Assembly (NCBI GenBank): GCA_039619475.1
Contig: CM077115.1
Coordinates: forward strand, 442,898,792 to 442,962,791
Origin: Icerya purchasi
Lineage: Eukaryota > Arthropoda > Insecta > Hemiptera > Monophlebidae
Reading direction: 5' to 3'
DNA: 64,000 nucleotides
The position numbers and the translations under genes were made by a program. Positions within the stretch are counted from its first letter, which is position 1. Each line of letters begins with the position of its first letter. The notes beneath the pieces are model-generated. The model did not search any database. It worked only from the letters and a program-made list of their open reading frames with translations, and was not told the origin of the DNA. Below, piece after piece: positions 42,915 to 57,900 of the stretch.

Positions 42915-45900
42915 AACGCTACAAGCCATTTAAATTAATTTTCCAGGGATGCCACCACGGTCTCTTTAACACCATGGACGTAAAAGTATTATTTTATTTT
43001 TTAATTATGAATTTAAAACTGAAATTTAAAAACTATTTTTTTATTTTTATTTTCAAATAACCAACGATCTTTCTTTACCGATTGGGCACTGAAAATACAT
43101 AATTATTATATAATCGACGCAAGAACAATAATTATATAATATTAAATAAAAATTGTGTGTAACACTATCTGTCAGCAGTGGTTCTGGAACGCTGCGATGA
43201 CCGGGCCCAAGAATACGATCGGTTGCTCCCTTCGTGTTGGACGATGGAGTGAATTCAATTTAATTCGGTTCCATATAATTTGGTGATTTAGTAATTCATT
43301 TCCGCGTAATTTAAAATTTAATACAACGATTTACTTCTTCGCGCTACAGACTGGTTGATTAATAATCACTAAACTATTTGTTGTTAACAGAGATCGTTTA
43401 CGCGACTCTTTTCGGATGACGAACTGAACTGATCAAAAAATCTTCTAAGAAGCTTCAACTGCGACTGACCGCTACCCGGCTTCCATTTTCTATCTATGCC
43501 CTCATCATTTTACTTGTCCTTTGTTCCAGCCTGAACCAATCATTGACCTTTCTCCAGTCTGACCGCGTGGTAGTTTTTATACTCCCAAATGACAAACAAA
43601 ATTTCAATCATGCGTACATTTACTCTCGCATCACCTATTCTAAATTATTTTTTATTTTTATGTTATTTTATTTTTATTTATTTTTTATTTGAAATTTATC
43701 CTGAGCTCATGTAATATGCACATTACAATATATATATATATATATATGTATTTTTTAAATGTTTTATTTTATAAAATTTTAGTGTATGGCGGTAAAGAAG
43801 CATCAAAGGATACATACAGTAATTATTTTAATATTTTGAACCCTGGCAGATTGAAACTCGAACCTCCCGAAAATGCCGACGTATTTTCGGGTTTTCTTCA
43901 AGTAAGTGTAGAATTACAAATATGTGTTAAAAAATTTATGTATAATTTAGTAAATTATTTGCACTTCGTAAAATTAAAATAATTTCAATAAAAAATTTAA
44001 AAAAACATTTCAATACTTTCCCCTCCTTTATTCAGTTGATGGTTTTTGCATTTGCAATTGCTAGACTGGAAATGATGTACGTTTACGATACGACATAATC
44101 ACATTTTTTTCCCCTTTCTTGTCGTGTAGTATCTGTAATTAGTTATTTTAACTGTTACGTGTTGTGTAGATTATTATTATTTGTTGTATGTACCTATTTC
44201 GAATAGAATAAAAGTTAAAATTAATTATTTTTTAATAATTACATTAAAATTATAAAGATATAGATGAAAACCAAAAATTTTTCAATTTACCAACGTAAAG
44301 TTTATTTTAATGCTATGGAATACGATTTTAACACAATTTGCAGCATATAAACTATGTAAAATTCAATTAAAATAGTAAAATTAATTATTTTACATAAATT
44401 AAAATTCGAGTCAAGAATTATACGTCAGGTAATAATTAGGTATTAATATATTTAGAAATTTAATAAATCTACAACTAACAGGCGATGATAGAATTTGTTT
44501 TTGCCCCCTCCCCCCCCCCCACAAAGAAAATATAAATAAATAAACTATTAAACTATACATTTATTTGTTAGAATTTGTTTAACATATATGCTTATAGTAC
44601 ACTAGTATTTAACAAAAAAAAAAAAAAAAAAGTGCAATGGTGTCTTTGTACATTATTTTTAGTCCAGCTCCGCATTTATTAATATAATTGTTCAAAATTA
44701 GTAGTTTCCCTTGTTTAATTTTTTTTTTTTAATTTCATAGTTTACTATGAGTAGGCTATTTTCCAATCACTGTGAGCATTTTCATTTTTACTAATTTTTA
44801 TCTCATTGGTTATGTTTTATTTAATTCGTGACTATTTTATAAATTAATTATTATGTTCATGAATATATTGGGCACACTGTGGTGTTTTGCCACAGATAAC
44901 TCATTTTACTTCTTTCTCATAAACCAGTAATATGAAAACAAAAGCGGGGATTAGTTGATCCCCTTTTTAGTCATCAGCTTTGTAAATCATAAAAATTATA
45001 ATTTTTTATTAGCAAGTGTACTGTGTTAATATAATTATTGCAATTTCTCTTCCTGGCACACAAAGTAGCGGTGAAGCGGATTTTTGATGGGTTCTCCTTG
45101 CTTTAGGCAAAAACAAATTGTTCAAGTAAAAGTAAAAATCGCTCGTAATATAATTGCTATTAATCCTTATTATTTAGTTATGAACAAATTTGCAATATTT
45201 AGAAATGCACGTTTGATAAAAGCAGATTTTATATTCTTTTCGCGTGGGAGATTGCTTCCTTTTTTTAAACGCTAGATTTACAGGTCGTCGCGATAGCCTA
45301 GTTTGCTAGAGCGCTTGACTTCTGTTACGGAGATCACGGTTTCGATCCCGGGCGACGACAGAACTTATTACAAAGAATTAAATAAAATATCCACTAATAG
45401 CCACGTGGAAGGCAATGGAAAACCACCACGTACAACATCATATGCGCGCTAGGTAGTACACAGCAGACATACTCGTACACGGGACTGCACTTGTATATCG
45501 ATTAATCAAACGATTACTAATCAGTTCCGAATGTAGTCTTACGTTTTGTGTACTCCTGCGTTGCATATAATAATTGCCTGGTACGCAACCTATATCGGAA
45601 CAGCTAATTAAAAAATGTACGAATAAGTTGCCCACCAATCGAATGGTTGAGGAGATAATGAATGACTGATTACAGAAGGAGGATAGAAACTTAAATGAAA
45701 CTAATTATTATTATTAATCCTATTAATATTATTACCACCTTAAAATCTTACATGCGTAGAATTATAACGAATTAATCAACCGAAACGTATTTAAAGAGAT
45801 CCTTAAACAATATTTGTTCGGATTGTGAAATTAAAGTGTGATACATTAATTTAATGATAAAACAGTCAAATATAAGTCGAGTAATGTCTGGTAATTGTAT

Positions 45901-48900
45901 GGCTGTTAAAAGAATTGTGGAAACCGGAAAACAGCAAACAGCAGCCAGAGAAATTTTTTGTATTGCAGTCGAGCATTATCTACGGGCAACAAAATTTTTA
46001 TTACTACATGTATTTTTATCAAAGGATTACCATCCGTCAGTGTTATTTGAAAATGCATCAGTCTATCATTATTTGTTTTGAAATCTAGTCATTGCTTTCA
46101 AAATATCGTATAAACCGGAATTTTTAAATAAACGCGCGAAAAATTTATTGTGGAAAAAGTGGTTGCACTGGCAGTTAGGCCGGTTTGTTACGAAGCGTCT
46201 AGAGCAATTAGAACCGCGTAACCTCACTTTTTAGTGTAGTTAGAGCCATGAGTGAAAAAGAAGTACCAGTGTCTGTTGCGCAACGCATCATTATTCGTTT
46301 TTTAGTCAAAGACGACGTAAAATCCGTGGAAATTTACCGAAAATTACGCGAACAGTTCGGGGATGAGTGTCTCTCCAAAACTCAAGTGTACGAGTGGTGT
46401 TCCGCGTTTTGAAAAGGACGTGAAGTGGTGTTAAACATAGCACATGCGCGGCGCCCAAAAACCAGCATTACAGATGAACACGTCAAAGCCATCGAACAAC
46501 TCATTTTGGCTGACCGACGCGTCCGTGTACGCGATATGACCGACGAATTGGGCATCAGCATAGGTAGTATCGAGACAATAATTCATGATCGGCTAGGTTA
46601 TCGCAAAATTGCAGCCAGATGGGTGCCAAGACTTCTGAATTTTGAACAGAAATTCACCGCTCGGCTCACGATGGAGACATTGGCCGAATTGGGCTGGGAA
46701 ACACTTGAACATCCTCCTTACAGTCCAGATTTGTCGCCTTGTGATTATTATTTGTTTGGCCCGTTGAAAGAAGCACTTGGTGGACAACGTTTCAACAGCA
46801 ACGATGAGGTGGAATCGTTCGTGCGCAAATGGCTATGTGACAAGCCGCGAGATTTTTACGAAAAAGGAATAAAAAAATTGCCAGAGAGGTGGAAAAAGTG
46901 CGTAGCGTGCAAGGGGAGTTATCTCGAAAAATTGTAAAAAATATGAGCACTGTAAGTATAAAATAAAAATTTTTATGACGAAATTCCGGTTTATATTTGA
47001 ACCACCCTAGTATAATCCCAAGATATTATTTTTTAACTAAATGTAATTCAAAATAGAAAAATGAAATAATAAACCATTCGATTTGATCTAAAATTCTGCG
47101 CCCGTTTTTAATTAGAAAGATATAATTTTCCAGACTTAACATCATATTGTATTCATGGGTGTTGTCAGCGGCGGCAGGGGGCAGCTGTCCCCCCTGAAGC
47201 CTTGAAACTTTTTAATCAACTAGCTATAATGAGTATTCATAAGCGGAGTAATCATGGACAATTTGGAAGACTTTTATAATAAAGTAGTAGAAGAATTTAC
47301 CAGAAACCCACGAAAATTATGTTTTAATTACGATCTTATTCTTGTTTAATAAAATATTAAGCCTTTACAACTTATAAATTTTATTTTTCCTATAACTCAT
47401 ATCCTCTTTCTATCAACTAGCCCCCCTGGCTCATATTTACAGTATAAGTTGTATACAAGTAGATTTAAGTGTTTGGGGCATAATTTTTTTTTTTTTTTAT
47501 TCTAATTAATTTTTAAAAATTTTCGTGATATAATTTATTTGTAGCTGATATGTGTTCGTAAAATTTTTTTGTTTATTTTAAAATTATGACTTTTAGAAAC
47601 GCGATTTTAGTTCTCAAAAAGGGGAGTTAAAATTGAAAATAATGTGAAATTTTTACCGTTATTGTAAAGTGTTTAAATACATTGTATTCGAATATATACT
47701 AAGTCGAGATTTAATGTCCATATATTAATTCCAAAAGGATTTTTATTTTTTATTCTTTACTTGATTTCGTTACGTCCATTTTTTTCCTTTCTTTTTTTTT
47801 TCCAGTTTTGAAAATATTTTCTAACCTTAAAAAATAGAAGTATTTTTATTTCTATATTTCTATTTTCCGAAATTATATTAACCAAATTTCTAAGCGATTT
47901 AAGGGGTAATATCACCTTGTGATTTTTTTTTACGTTTTTTTTTTTTTTTTTTTTTTTTATTGGCTTAAACACTCTCTAAAGTATCCAAGAATGATGTAAA
48001 TAGTTGATTATGAAAGGAGGGAACTTGTAAGTGGGTCAAAAAGTCGTTTTTCCGAACACAGTCGTGAAGTAAAATTAGCGGTATTTCAAGAGTGCGCGGA
48101 AGCATGCGTTTGCTGTCTTTATTCTTCTTTATATGAATTATACCGACACTTTTCAACTTCCGGCTTTCAATTTTGATTAATAGATGCCTCTGCTACCCCA
48201 ATTTTGAAGCTGAGAAATCAGTTGTTTATAGAAAGTCCGTTAGAACGTACAACAGTTAGTGTTTGGCTTCTCTACGTGTATACCAGTATTTTGGTAAAAT
48301 TGTTAGTGTTGAGACGGATTCAATACTTGCAGTGCTATCTTTTGACAATGTTCGGGTTACAAATTAATCTTCGGTTTCATCATTAAATTTGCGATCTCGA
48401 CAAGAAGCCACAACATCACTTGCGCCCAAAAGAACCGACATCATGGTGTTCTTGGCAAGCAGGGAAGGTAAGTGATGGAGGCATGGCTAATTTTAAACAT
48501 AAACCTACCATGCCAATGATAGTAATCGAAGTCGTTAAACCAATTTACGAAGAGTTAAGCAGCGACAATCTCCTCACCCGTTGTTTAGGTGGATTCACGC
48601 AGAACTCTAATGAACGCTTGAATTCACATGTGTGGTCTATGGTGCCAAAAAACACCTCCAGTGGCAAATCTGTTCTCGATACAGCTGTTTATATTGCTGT
48701 TCTATCTTCAACGATGGTTACAACGAATTAATGTAAATTATGGATCTATTGAACATAACAATCGGATTAAATTGTTACAATTTTTATTCCGAAGCCGATG
48801 CGACGCGCACTTTCCTTTCCGAATGATCGCTCACCAAAGAGGCTAAAACTGTCCGCAGCGACGTAATTTCGACAAGGAAGGATGAGGAGGAGGAAAACCT

Positions 48901-51900
48901 CAAGTTAGAAGGCCAATTATACGGAGCAGGCATAGCAGACTAGAAATAAAACGAAAATTTCAACAAAATTTTGCTACTCAAAACTTTAAACTGCAATATC
49001 TCGTAACTGTGTTTTTCAAACTGGGCGTACCAATCTCAATTTTTATCCGATTGACTTAAAATTTTAACTGTAACTGTAAACTAAAATTTTCTAGTGAACG
49101 TGGTAGGATTTTTTTGATAAATTGATTTTTACAGATTTTATAAGCGATTTTCGACCGATTTTTTCGGGGGGGGGGGAGAAGAAGGAAATTCAAATCACCC
49201 CCATCATTTTTAAAATTAATTTTTCGAAAAAATCCTACCATGTTCACTTCATTTTGAGCTATATTTTAAGAAACTATTTGGTTTTTTGTTCCACATTAAA
49301 AATTGTGACCTGTAGTGGTACGCCCGTATAGACCAACTGATTTTTTTTTGTTCTTGCGTGCGCTGCTGTCCCGCCATTTTGTATTGTACAAATTAAAATA
49401 AACCATGTTTTTTGTAGTTTACGACTACTGCTTTCATCAGCACAAAACCTCATATCTCTATCTCTTTTCTATCGTTCGTGGTAAGTCTGGGAAAATCACC
49501 CGAAATTTTGTGAGCACAAGCTGATATTACCCCTTAATTTACTCTAACGTGCAACAAACGTATTAATACAAAATAATTAATAATTTTACTGAATTGCTTG
49601 TAATATATTCCTGTTTAAAATGTACTTCTCCGATGTTTTTCTATTTTATTTTCTATTTTTTGTTTTTGGTACAATAAATAATAGAGCTAATTGGTAATGT
49701 TATCACAGTTTTGTTATTTACAGGTATTAATTGGGTTCGGATGCATAGTCTTTATTGTTTTAGTTAGTTTCTGTATGTTACAACATTATACGAAACAGGT
49801 TGCAGAAGCGCAAGGCGTTGAAATGACGTTACGTAATTCTTTCAGGTAGAATTTTCCTATGTTTTTGTGTGTTGAAAAATAAAATTTCTCAGATAATTTA
49901 TCTATTACACGTTAATAAAATTATTATTAAGTGCTGCAATGAAACCATTGCGTACTAATGACCGATATAACACGTTTATTAATATTAATAAAGTGTAAAG
50001 TGATACAGATGTGACCTGCAATTAATCACTTATTAAAATTCTTTCGAGAAATTCATTACCAACGTTGATAAAGATGAATAAATCTTCGCAAACGTTCCAT
50101 TAAATTTTAAAATTTAGAATATAGTTGTGATTGTACTGCGCCAATTTTATTTTATTATAAATCACGTATTTCCATTGTTTTTTTAAGGAAAAATAAAGGA
50201 GGGCTGCAGTTCTTTTAGAGCAAAAGTTTAGTTGTAGTTTTCCAACCTTCTACATTTTTTGATTAAAATAATATTTATGGCGAATAATTCTTAATTCTAA
50301 ATTTAAACGAAAACGAGAAATATAAAATCGTATAATAATGCTCAATAATTTGTGTATAAATTTTGGCGACATATTTAGAAGCATTATTTTTTATTGCTTT
50401 AAATCTGCATCTTGAAATTATTTTTAAAAAAATTTTATTTTATCTAGAATTTTTATATACGTATATATTACAATGAACATTTTTTAATATATTTTTATTT
50501 TATTTTACTTTTTGAAGTTTACTCGTACTTGAAAATATTCATTAGAGTCGACTGAATCACATTTCTGGATGTCCTGTAGTTTTTATCATTCTAATCGTCT
50601 TTTATTTCTGAAAATCCTGTTGCTTTCATCACTACAACATCTGTTTTTTACTTCTTGGCCATTATTCTATAAACTGGCCACCTACTTTTCTGCTTGCTTC
50701 CATCAGTTTTAAATGTTAATAATGTTTAATTTTTCTGAAAGCGTTTTTAATTAATACATTTATGTAAAGGTACTTTCTTTCTCTATGAAACATATATTTG
50801 TCATCCATCAATAAAAAACGATCTTCACGTTCAGCTGAAGATTTTCGGTATTTCTATATCCTAAGTCTGTCACGATCTAACAAAATGTTTCACTCAACTA
50901 TAGATAACATGTAACCATCATTTTAAAAGTATATAAAGTCAACAACTGACACATAGTTCTCTCCTCTTTACTGTACGCACATAGAATACCCGGACATAAA
51001 TGGGTTATGCGTTGGTCGCACAGTAATTTTCCAGGACTATATATATTTAAGGGAACACGTTCTTCATCCATATTCCAATTTTGTCCTGCGTCTTCCAACT
51101 TCTCCGTCGAGAATTTTATAAAAATTAGTTCATTACCACAACAGCAAATCAGAATATTTGGGAAAGAATTTAAAATTTGAATATGAGTAATATTTGCAGT
51201 TGCAGCGATTAAAAGTTCTGTTACCAAATTCATTTCTTTGTGAAAGCTAATGAAAAATACCTTAATTCTGTTTTTTTTTTTTTTTTTTTTTTTTTTTTGA
51301 ATCTTTGTACTGTGTACAGTAGTTGACTGGGGAGCGTAACTGATATGTGTAGACTCTATTTAATACGAGTTTAATGATTCGTGTAATGCAAAAAGTGAAG
51401 AGACATTAAACGGTATCCTTGTGCCTGAAATTAATAAAACATAAGCTTATATTTATATTAACCATAGTAATCATTTTATTTTAATTTTTATGTTTTATTT
51501 ATATTCATCGTGCGAACCATTTTATTAAAAATATTTGCCCTAGTAAACATTTTACATAAATGTTCACGTGTAATTTATATTTACTATGGTAATGATTTTA
51601 TTTAAAATATTTACACCATTTACCACAGTAAATATTTTATCCAATATTTTTTTTTTTTTATCTAGTGTATTTTACTTTTCTATTTTCCACGTTTCATTGA
51701 TAAAAATCCTTATAGCCCAACTAAATCACATTTAAAATTTATAAATTGTGCACTAAAACTTTCCACTGGAATCAGTCTGTCTAATTTCGGAAACCGAAAC
51801 AAAATTGGTTCAGTAGTTCGTCGGATTAGCGTGCACAGACAGATAGACAAATTTTCCGGCTTTCATTTTTATATTTATATATATATGTAGGTAGATAGAT

Positions 51901-54900
51901 AGACAGATAGATACAGAGAGGGGGAGGAGTTTTGCTTATTAATCATCACTAATATAATTTTATTTTATCCTTTCGTATACTTAAATTTTTTATATATTAC
52001 ATATTTCATCGAGCATATGCTTTGATAACAAAATTTGTCGATCACGATAAATTTGTAATAGGTTTTATTTATAATCTTATATATAATCATTTCTAAACTG
52101 CAAATTATTTTTAACAAGTTTTAAGAATTAAGAAAAGGGGTTTTTGTTAAGGTAAATTTATGATATATTGTTTCTGTTTTACATAACTACGTATAACAAT
52201 ACAATTAATTGGTAAAATACGATCGCTTTTTAGAAAGAAAAAAATAATATCTTCGTTCGCTGATGCTTTTTAATATACTCGCGAAACTGTGTTTACGTTT
52301 ATTTTCGATATAATGTTACTGGCCAACTAATCTACGCTAAAATACTGAAACAAAAAAATTGTAATAAACATTGTAAAAGACTAAATTTACAATTCGGAAT
52401 CTACGAACTATGTTTTCTCATCCTTTTCTCTGTATTGGTTCGCATGTAGCTTTCCCTTTTGTGTGGCGCTTCTGCTATTTCTCGATGAAGCAACCAGCAG
52501 CAGTAATCCCCCGTCATCTTAACATACCAGTGTCCTTGATATCGTTTTTCCATCTCGTTAATATCCTAGTAGAAACACTCACCTTGTTCTTCACTTAGCG
52601 ATCCAAGGTTTGAGGGGAAAAGTCTTAAGTCGGAATTTAAAAAATTAACTTTACGGCTCATATTGCAATGAAGCTCTATGGAATTTCGTCAACATGTTCT
52701 GGATAATATTTTTTTAATCAGAGCTCTTCTCATTCCCAAAAATTTTTAAAACGACGTTCTTAAATACAAGCCATGCCTCTTTTTTAATGGCAGTCATCAC
52801 AATTTCGAAATTTTTATCTTGTATAAGTCATATCCGGGCCAACAAAGATGTCTTCCTTTTATTGGAAATTTTTCATAAACATATCCGACACCAGGCCCAG
52901 CTCTTGGCAATGCTTTGATGAATTAATTCATCAGGCCTAATTTTATTTGCAGCGAGGGAAGCGGAATAATCTGTGGATCAACCAAATTCATACGCAAAAT
53001 GTTCTTCTGCCCAGGTTCAAGATCTTTTCGTAAAAGCCAGTCCTTTCTCGACCTGTGCTGATCCCGTGCTTTGCTATCCTACTCGCATAAAAAGCAAGGA
53101 AATTTCGTGTATCCGTTATGCTGGCCTATTAGCATACCCGATGATACTTTTAAATCACCGCAAATCATCCATTCGTGATCACAATATTCGATATTTTGCT
53201 ACAATTTTCACATGCTTCTTTCAAATGATCAGAATGACCAGCCGACAACAAGGCATATTTGTTGCCATTTGCAGAAGAATCGCTTTTAAACTTCGTTTGG
53301 ACGATTCGATGAACAATCTCCGTTTATCTTTTCTGTACTGAATTCCAAATTGCTTTACCAATCCTGCAATACTAAAACAGAAAACTAAGTTACTTTCTTG
53401 TTAGAAGAAAGGTGTAAATTTTTATTCGTGGTATCTGTAGCAACGGAAAGATGTCATCGGCGCTGAAAGGTGCTTCCCTTTCAACCTAGAACCAAGAAGT
53501 TCCGTTTTCTTATTTATTAATCGTAAGTCTGTGACTAGATTGTCTAACTCGTGTCGCTTGAACAACTACGGTGTGGTGCTTTCAAACAAATTCTGATTCA
53601 GCATCCTCGGTTCCCTACTTTCGTCATCACTGCTTAGGAAAGTAATATCTTCCAATGATTCCGGCAAATTTGGAATTGGAATATCCGCATTGTGAGGAAC
53701 ATGAAGTAATGCCGATTGCAGATTCGGATATGAGATTACTTTTTTATTTTTAGAATCGGGTTCACGGACGTCAATAGTGCAGAAATAACAGTAGTCGCTG
53801 TGGTTTTTCTGTTCTCTCCGCACCGTAGCAAAACTCCATACCTGAAAAGTCCTTCATTTTTCCTCGTGGCCACCTTCTCACTTCTTCCACGCAAACACAT
53901 AGCATACCTAATGTAAAATAAATTTATTTACTCCAAAATAAGCGAAGTCAACTTTTTTGACAAATTCTGTAATGTTCTTTTGACTTTTTTTTTTCTCTCG
54001 TATATTTCCTACAAATATAACATAAATTTTAGGGTCTGTTGTTACAAATAGGATCAACAAACAAAAACAGACTGACTCAGAGCGGCCAGAACGGCCGGTG
54101 TCACATCGCCCCGTCGGTCGTCTGCTCTTCTTTAACTTATTACTGACAACTTGGTTAAATACTAGTATAAAAATCGGTTTTTTACTGGCACGCCCCCAAG
54201 TCGGACACGCATTATGCCGATTTACTTGATTACTTAGTATTATGTTTATGAAAACTTTAGACGCAAATTGCGAAAAAATTGTACGTGATAGAGAAAAACT
54301 AAAAACAATTTTGGACTCAGCGACCTAAAAAATAGTGAAGACAAATAAAATTTTGATAAACGTTTTTATACTGTTGGCCTATATATTTAAAGGAGAGAAC
54401 TTCTTGCATTTGAGCGCACATAATTTTTTTGCATTAATGTGTTTGTTTGAATATGTTTCATTATCATTTGATCATCGAAACCTTTTTAGAAAGCAATAGT
54501 TCAAATAACGATAAATATATTTAATATAAATAGTAACCGTCGTACCCCCGAGTAAATGTTTAAAATTAAAAAGAGTCGAAATGAGTAATAAATATAATAT
54601 TTAATTAGCTTTCGGCAGATATTAATGTAGCTTATGATGGTGTAATATGATAAAAAGTAAACGACAAAAAAAGTATACTATTAACAGTGAAAATTTTAAT
54701 TTAAAAAAACATCCACCAAATCTATTTTTAGTACTACGAGTAGAGTAGTATACAGGTTAATTACAGTGTAATAAAATAACTGAAACTAAACGATTTAATT
54801 TTGCTTTAACTGAGCTTACGATTTCGTTTATTATATAGTTACAAAAATATAATTTTTGTTTTTAATCTAATCTTGTTAAGGACAGCTATGAAAATTTTAC

Positions 54901-54936
54901 ATACACTATAAAGCAAGAAAAAATATAAATGTATAT

Positions 54937-54986
<50 letters not shown>

Positions 54987-57900
54987 ATTTTTTTTTTTCA
55001 ATTATTATATAGGCATTTATGCCAGTCATTGCGTGGTAGTCACTTACCTGTTTCGTCAAATCCGCCCGATGTTCTTCCTATTTCGAGGAGCGGTCTGCTT
55101 GCAGCATACATAGAATTGTCTAAAGATTCCGATTACGGATTTGAGCAAGAATTCGAGGTAGCTTCTTTTGGTTATTGTTATTATAATTGAATGTATAAAT
55201 ATGTTGATTTATTTGTTTTTAATCTGCTGTAAATTCGTTTACTACTAGGCTAATTATTATTTTAATCGTTAATATTTTTTTTTTTATATATATATTTGCG
55301 AGCGTGTGTAAGCAGTATTTTATTTGTGAATAGATTAATTTGTTTTAAAGTGTATATTTATTGAACTACTTTAAAATTCTATTGTTATTAAACGATCCAT
55401 TACAACTAAAAAAAAAAAAAAAAAAGAAAAAAAAAGGCAACTTTATATGAGAATCTAGTATTAGGCACGTTGGTTTGAAAACCTTTGATATTGGGTTAAT
55501 TGTATCCTACATTTATACTGCATTATTTTAATTTAAATTAAAATAAATATTCGTAAATTAGTATACACGAGAGAATTCTTTTGTAAATACGCGTGTACAT
55601 TCATTTTTGCTTATTATATATGTACATAGTAGTGGCTCCTTTAGCACAACCACGTGAAAACCAAGATTCGTTTATTAAAAAATTTTTCTTGTAAATGTTT
55701 TTTAATATTAAATTTCTTCATTTTTTAAATGTAAGTATACATTGTAGGAACTAGATCAGGGGTGGCCAACCCGCGGCCCGCCTTGAACATTTTTGTGGGC
55801 CGCAAGATGGCCGAAGTAGTAAAAAATTATGTTCTGCGAACTCATAATTCGCGCGCTTGTTGGAACATTTAATATAACACTGTATTTACATGTGCGAGTA
55901 ATAGTAAACACAATAATAATAACAATCATTATGTTTCAATTTTTCACTATAAAAAAATGTCTATAACTGGTCTAAATCTAATGTGGGGATGCCACCCCTG
56001 AACTAGATAAACTGAAACATTTCACATAATTCGCAAATTCATGTCGGATAATAGGAATTAAAAAAAAAAAAAAACCTTATGTTTGTAAATTTAATATTTT
56101 AAACTTAAACAAAAACTGCTAATTATGATATTTCCCCGGTGTTCCACCGGAACATATTTTTGGAAAACAGATGAATATTGTATAATAATGTTCGATTTTT
56201 TTTTAACTGAAAACGCACCGGATTGAGAAAGAAATAATATCCAGGAGCCGTCATCGTCAACAAAATTATTGATAATGATTACCATCATCGTTGCCATTAA
56301 ATTATATTAGTTATATATTATCGTTGCGCACTGAACCCACTTTCACGAGTTAATTGACCGAATGTAAAAGTAACATTTTTTGTTATCGCATTTGAAATAC
56401 CTGTTTTCATTACAGATGTTGCCGGATCGTTTTACGGACAGAACGACAAAGGCTTCAGAAGCTCGAGAAAATGCCTGTAAAAATCGTTATCCGGACGTTA
56501 AGGCTTACGATCAAACTCGTGTTAAATTATCACAGATAGACGGCATCATCGGCTCTGATTACATAAATGCAAACTACGTCGTTAGCTATAAAGAACGGAA
56601 GAAGTTTATCTGCGCTCAAGGTGCGTTTACATATAGGTTATTTTTCTGTTCTGAGTACTACATAGTAGAATGTTAATATTCTTACATTCGTGAACACTAA
56701 CCACTTCTAACATTCGCCATGCGCGAAATTCTGAATGCCTCTATACGTGTTTAGTTTAGTTGAATTTTTAAATTAGAACAAAAAACAGCGATAAAATGAT
56801 TATTTAAAATTCTCAATTTACCTTTTATTAATTAAAATAGTAAAATATCTAATCGATTTCTTTAATTATTTTTTTTTCTGTAATAATGACATAAAGAATT
56901 GCACAGTGTGTTGCATTTTTTAAATAGAATGAATGTGATTATTTTAATTTATTTTTATGAATGCTATTAATAAATTCGTTATTCGCATCATAAATAAACC
57001 TGGTGTAATTTAATACTTTATCTACTTTTTCTTTTTTAAGAACTAATTTTAGGTAGTTCTTATGACTTGTTTAAAAGAAGAAAATTATTTTTTTCACCAT
57101 TCGGTCCTTATTCTTTCCTATATAACCTATATGAACGTAAAATTAACATTCGCAAAGAAATTTCGGAACGTATTCATTGCGAATGTTGGATTTACCGTAT
57201 TTTAAAAATGAAAATGCTGTTGTACTTTATCTATTTTTTCGACATGTATCTGCGCAAATGTGAATTTTTTTTTCTTTCTGTGTTTTATACGGTGATTTTT
57301 AAAACCTACAAATTTCTCTGTACAGCCTAAAGCTGTTTTGAAACGAGTTATTTATAAATTCAAAATTAATTTTTTTTATTACTTTCAGTAATAACGTTAG
57401 ATGAAAACATTTTCTTGCAAATTCTGATGTAAAAAATTTGTGAATATTTCAATTTCACTTTACAGTAAATAGTGTCCGTAAAAAATGTGTTAAATTTAAA
57501 CGAAATTTTTCAAATTTTTTAAAAATTATTTAATGACATGTGAGTGTGATAACTAGATGAAACTAATGTAAATGTAATAATTACAATCTTAAAATTATGA
57601 TATCGACATGATCTTTACCGCACAAGAAATAAAATAAATAAGCTAATAATAGTATAATTTTATTAGTTCATGTTGCAGTAAATGTAGATAGCGATTATAT
57701 ATAAATATATATATATATCGGCCATTTTAGCCTTGTGACCCTTGACCCCTCTGCTTACATTTCTGTCTCTTTCTCTTCTGTACTTTGTATAAAATTATCA
57801 CAATTTACAACGTCATTCTTAGGCCGGCCTCTATAGATTTTATAAACAAAAAAGGTCCCGATTTTATATCATCGTCATTTCTATTTTCTGTTGTTGGTGT

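Larger units (their letters stand above)
47903..49533 (+). mobile_element. Kolobok-like DNA transposon with TTAA target duplication
   Basis: The left end GGGGTAATATCACCTTGTG at 47903 and the reverse complement of the right end GGGGTAATATCAGCTTGTG form 19-bp TIRs with one mismatch. Each is flanked by TTAA (47899-47902, 49534-49537). The 1631-bp body contains a Kolobok-type ORF relic on the + strand. TTAA is also the piggyBac target, but the ORF and the GGG start argue for Kolobok. Confidence 0.7.

Noticed and set aside
45284..45359. Functional tRNA gene
   Set aside because: Tail is shared with another copy at 38.5-38.8 kb, the anticodon arm is irregular and the B-box has an extra T; a SINE head fits better.
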